Shown here one piece after another: positions 5,898-7,600 of a DNA stretch of 7,600 nt. Positions within the stretch are counted from its first letter, which is position 1, and every line of letters begins with the position of its first letter. The notes under the pieces are model-generated. The model made no database searches. It saw only the letters and a list, made by a program, of their open reading frames with translations, and was not told where the DNA came from. This DNA comes from an uncultured euryarchaeote. GTDB taxonomy: Archaea; Thermoplasmatota; Poseidoniia; Poseidoniales; Poseidoniaceae. The DNA lies in contig CALCOP010000110.1 of the NCBI GenBank assembly GCA_937897365.1, positions 1-7,600 on the forward strand, in the 5' to 3' direction. The translations under genes were made by a program, and so were the position numbers.

Positions 5898-7478
5898 TCA
5901 ATTTCCCCAACGTCGTATCTGCGGGATAATCTCCCGTAGTTCTTCGTTGGAGTAGGAACGGGTTGAGCTAATCAGCTCGACCAGACGCGGATCTCGGACC
6001 ATTTGCATGATTTCCGCTGGGGTTTTACGCATAAATTCATCACGCGTAAGGTCATTAAATTGACGAACCTTGGAGAGTAAGGCTTCACGGGTTCGCAGTT
6101 GGTATTGAGATGGATCGAGTTTAGAAGGACGTTCTCTAAATCGGGTTAAGTCAAACACATGCCGCCAATTTTCTTTTTCTGGGACGACCATGATGGCAAT
6201 GGCGAGTAGGGCAAAGAGATTCAAAATAATGAGCCACTTAAGGACGACATCGCTGGTAAGCAAGACGATAGCGCCCATCGCTTCAGTAAATGGGGATGTC
6301 AATGCACTGGATACGTGACGGCTTTCATCGAACACGACATAGAATTCCGAGGGAGAACGGGTAATGGTTGTAGATAACTCTTGGTTATCAAACTCCATCA
6401 TGTCATACATGAGGGCGGAGAAATACTGGCTGTTTCCATTCCAGGTTGTATCCCCTTGAGCCGCAGAGATTCCATCCGGGTCTGTATCCCAGCAGTTGTG
6501 GCCGTTTTCGACATAGGCAGGAGAAGTGCATTGAAGGTAACCGTTTTCTTCGGCAAGGTCTGCATCCCACAAGTGGTTCGCAAGAACAGAGTGGTCAGAT
6601 ACAAATACAATCGAGCCAGTAACATCTATTTCGCCGTAGTCATTGTTTGGCTTTTTATCGAGAACATCAGAGACGGGATAGTCAATTCGAATAATAAGTC
6701 CAGTCATTCCTTCTCCCAGTGTTGGGTTTTGCGCACTGTCAATGTTGTCTGGGAATTTGGCGACGCGAGCGGATGTTGAGGCAGCTGCGAGAATGTTGAT
6801 TTCCCGGTCGGAGTCGGATTGTTCGTCTAAAACTTGTATGGCAGTAGGTCTGTGGAACAGAACTGGCATTCGACAATTTTCGACTTGAGCGATATCGATA
6901 TTCGCTTGGGAGCAAGGAATCAATCTTTCGTCACCCATCTCGCTGACGTTTTGACTTACACTCGCAGCAGACCACAATCGACGATAGTCTGCAGGTTGGA
7001 GTACTCCAAGATCATCTTCAACTTCGTAGTAGCGCTGATCATCATAAACTGGAGCATCGAAATACTTCACACCAAATTCAGAGGCAACCAACTGAGCGTT
7101 GGTTGAACTTGCTGCAAGAATTACTTTCCCACCTTTTTTGGTGACAAAATCGTGAAGTGCGGATGCTTCAGCCGCATCAAAAGGCTTCTCAGGTCCTGCG
7201 ATGATAAGCATGGTCCGATGAGGGTCGTTCCAATCATTGACAAGCATAGGTGTTGACATGGTGTTTGCGATACTGAAATCACTTGCTTCAACAACATTAC
7301 GCATCTCAGTCAACTGTTGCATGGAATAATCATCTGCAGCATTGTTGTAGGGGGAGAGGACCGTTGTTTTATCCCAACTAACGATACTGATGATGACAAC
7401 AGAGAGCAAAAGAGAAGATACAAGGCCAACTTTAAGCCATGTTTCAACCGATATTTTTGCCGATTCTCCGTCTGCCAA
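5898..7478 (-). CDS. Membrane-anchored DUF4350-like protein, first gene of the MoxR/DUF58 operon
   Basis: Numbered from the TTG at 7478 (526 residues), the protein has an N-terminal membrane helix (about 14-35), a large domain outside the membrane (about 36-410), a second helix (about 412-433) and a charged, helical tail of about 93 residues inside the cell. The outer domain holds a Rossmann/GATase-like part: MLIIAGPE (90-97), an FDAAEASAL helix and GGKVILA (116-122); then SIVFVSDHSVLANHLW (289-304) and FDESRH (383-388) just before the second helix. This layout matches DUF4350 proteins, which often sit next to MoxR and DUF58 genes. Four Cys (189, 202, 317, 329) lie in the outer domain in two close pairs and could form disulfides. 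The frame is open back to GTG 7547, but AAGGTGA at 7490-7484 sits 5 bases before the TTG, as in the sister genes, so I prefer TTG. Family assignment comes from layout and motif resemblance, not a search. Confidence 0.8.
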   Translation of the reverse strand: MADGESAKISVETWLKVGLVSSLLLSVVIISIVSWDKTTVLSPYNNAADDYSMQQLTEMRNVVEASDFSIANTMSTPMLVNDWNDPHRTMLIIAGPEKPFDAAEASALHDFVTKKGGKVILAASSTNAQLVASEFGVKYFDAPVYDDQRYYEVEDDLGVLQPADYRRLWSAASVSQNVSEMGDERLIPCSQANIDIAQVENCRMPVLFHRPTAIQVLDEQSDSDREINILAAASTSARVAKFPDNIDSAQNPTLGEGMTGLIIRIDYPVSDVLDKKPNNDYGEIDVTGSIVFVSDHSVLANHLWDADLAEENGYLQCTSPAYVENGHNCWDTDPDGISAAQGDTTWNGNSQYFSALMYDMMEFDNQELSTTITRSPSEFYVVFDESRHVSSALTSPFTEAMGAIVLLTSDVVLKWLIILNLFALLAIAIMVVPEKENWRHVFDLTRFRERPSKLDPSQYQLRTREALLSKVRQFNDLTRDEFMRKTPAEIMQMVRDPRLVELISSTRSYSNEELREIIPQIRRWGN

Positions 7479-7483
7479 AAATC

Positions 7484-7490
7484 TCACCTT
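7484..7490 (-). promoter_or_regulatory. Ribosome binding site favouring a TTG start
   Basis: Minus-strand AAGGTGA, 5 bases before TTG 7478. It closely resembles the GAGGTGA sites of the two later operon genes in sequence and spacing. The upstream GTG 7547 is preceded directly by an in-frame TAA and has no such site. Confidence 0.55.
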
Positions 7491-7516
7491 TAGTTCGCTT
7501 GCCGTACTCTTGAACA

Positions 7517-7523
7517 GTATAAC
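7517..7523 (-). promoter_or_regulatory. Possible TATA-like promoter element of the operon
   Basis: Minus-strand GTTATAC in a TTGTTATACT context lies about 25-30 bases upstream of 7490. That is where an archaeal TATA box would sit if transcription starts just before the ribosome site at 7490. It would lie inside the coding frame if translation began at GTG 7547. The motif is short and could be chance. Confidence 0.25.
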
Positions 7524-7600
7524 AACCGTCGGAACCTCGCTCCACACTTAATGCTTGTTCATGCATGATTAGGAGCCACAGGTTAATAGGGGGCGGAAAT

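Noticed and set aside
5538..5939. Open frame on + rich in Gly and Ala, antisense to the MoxR gene start
   Set aside because: It is the complement of the Ala/Pro-coding repeat; low complexity and lack of stops in GC-rich repeats explain it. The minus-strand gene has all AAA+ motifs.
7548..7600. Short non-coding edge with an ATGCAT palindrome
   Set aside because: Only about 50 bases; the palindrome is six bases and no convincing operator or divergent promoter could be seen before the window ends.

Overview
The window carries six protein genes in two convergent blocks that meet tail to tail. Nearly all of it is coding, and no RNA gene, CRISPR array, insertion sequence or attachment site was found. 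Base composition looks moderate (roughly mid-40s % GC by eye), apart from one very GC-rich repeat.

Left block, + strand: a divergent chorismate synthase (aroC) followed by an aspartate kinase. The kinase ATG overlaps the aroC stop and has a clear GGAGGT ribosome binding site, so the two genes are translationally coupled. One makes the last step to chorismate, the other the first step of the aspartate family. In archaea that build 3-dehydroquinate from aspartate semialdehyde, these two pathways are directly joined.

Right block, - strand, transcribed from about 7500 down to 2420: (1) a membrane-anchored protein with a DUF4350-like extracytoplasmic domain; (2) a MoxR-type AAA+ ATPase with an unusual 66-residue Ala/Pro-rich N-terminal tail; (3) a DUF58 protein with two membrane helices and a degenerate VWA metal site; (4) a six-helix membrane protein that I do not recognise. 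Spacings are 9 to about 33 bp, each gene has its own Shine-Dalgarno, and the block reads as one operon. MoxR/DUF58/DUF4350 sets are a known but poorly understood chaperone-like membrane system; the fourth member and the ATPase tail are the less familiar parts here.

Organism: the window has no decisive taxonomic marker. The aroC-aspartate kinase pairing, short intergenic spaces, strong GGAGGTGA-type ribosome sites and overall protein style suggest an archaeon, perhaps a marine euryarchaeon of the Thermoplasmatota/Poseidoniales type. This is inference at low to moderate confidence; the Shine-Dalgarno sequences alone fit bacteria equally well.
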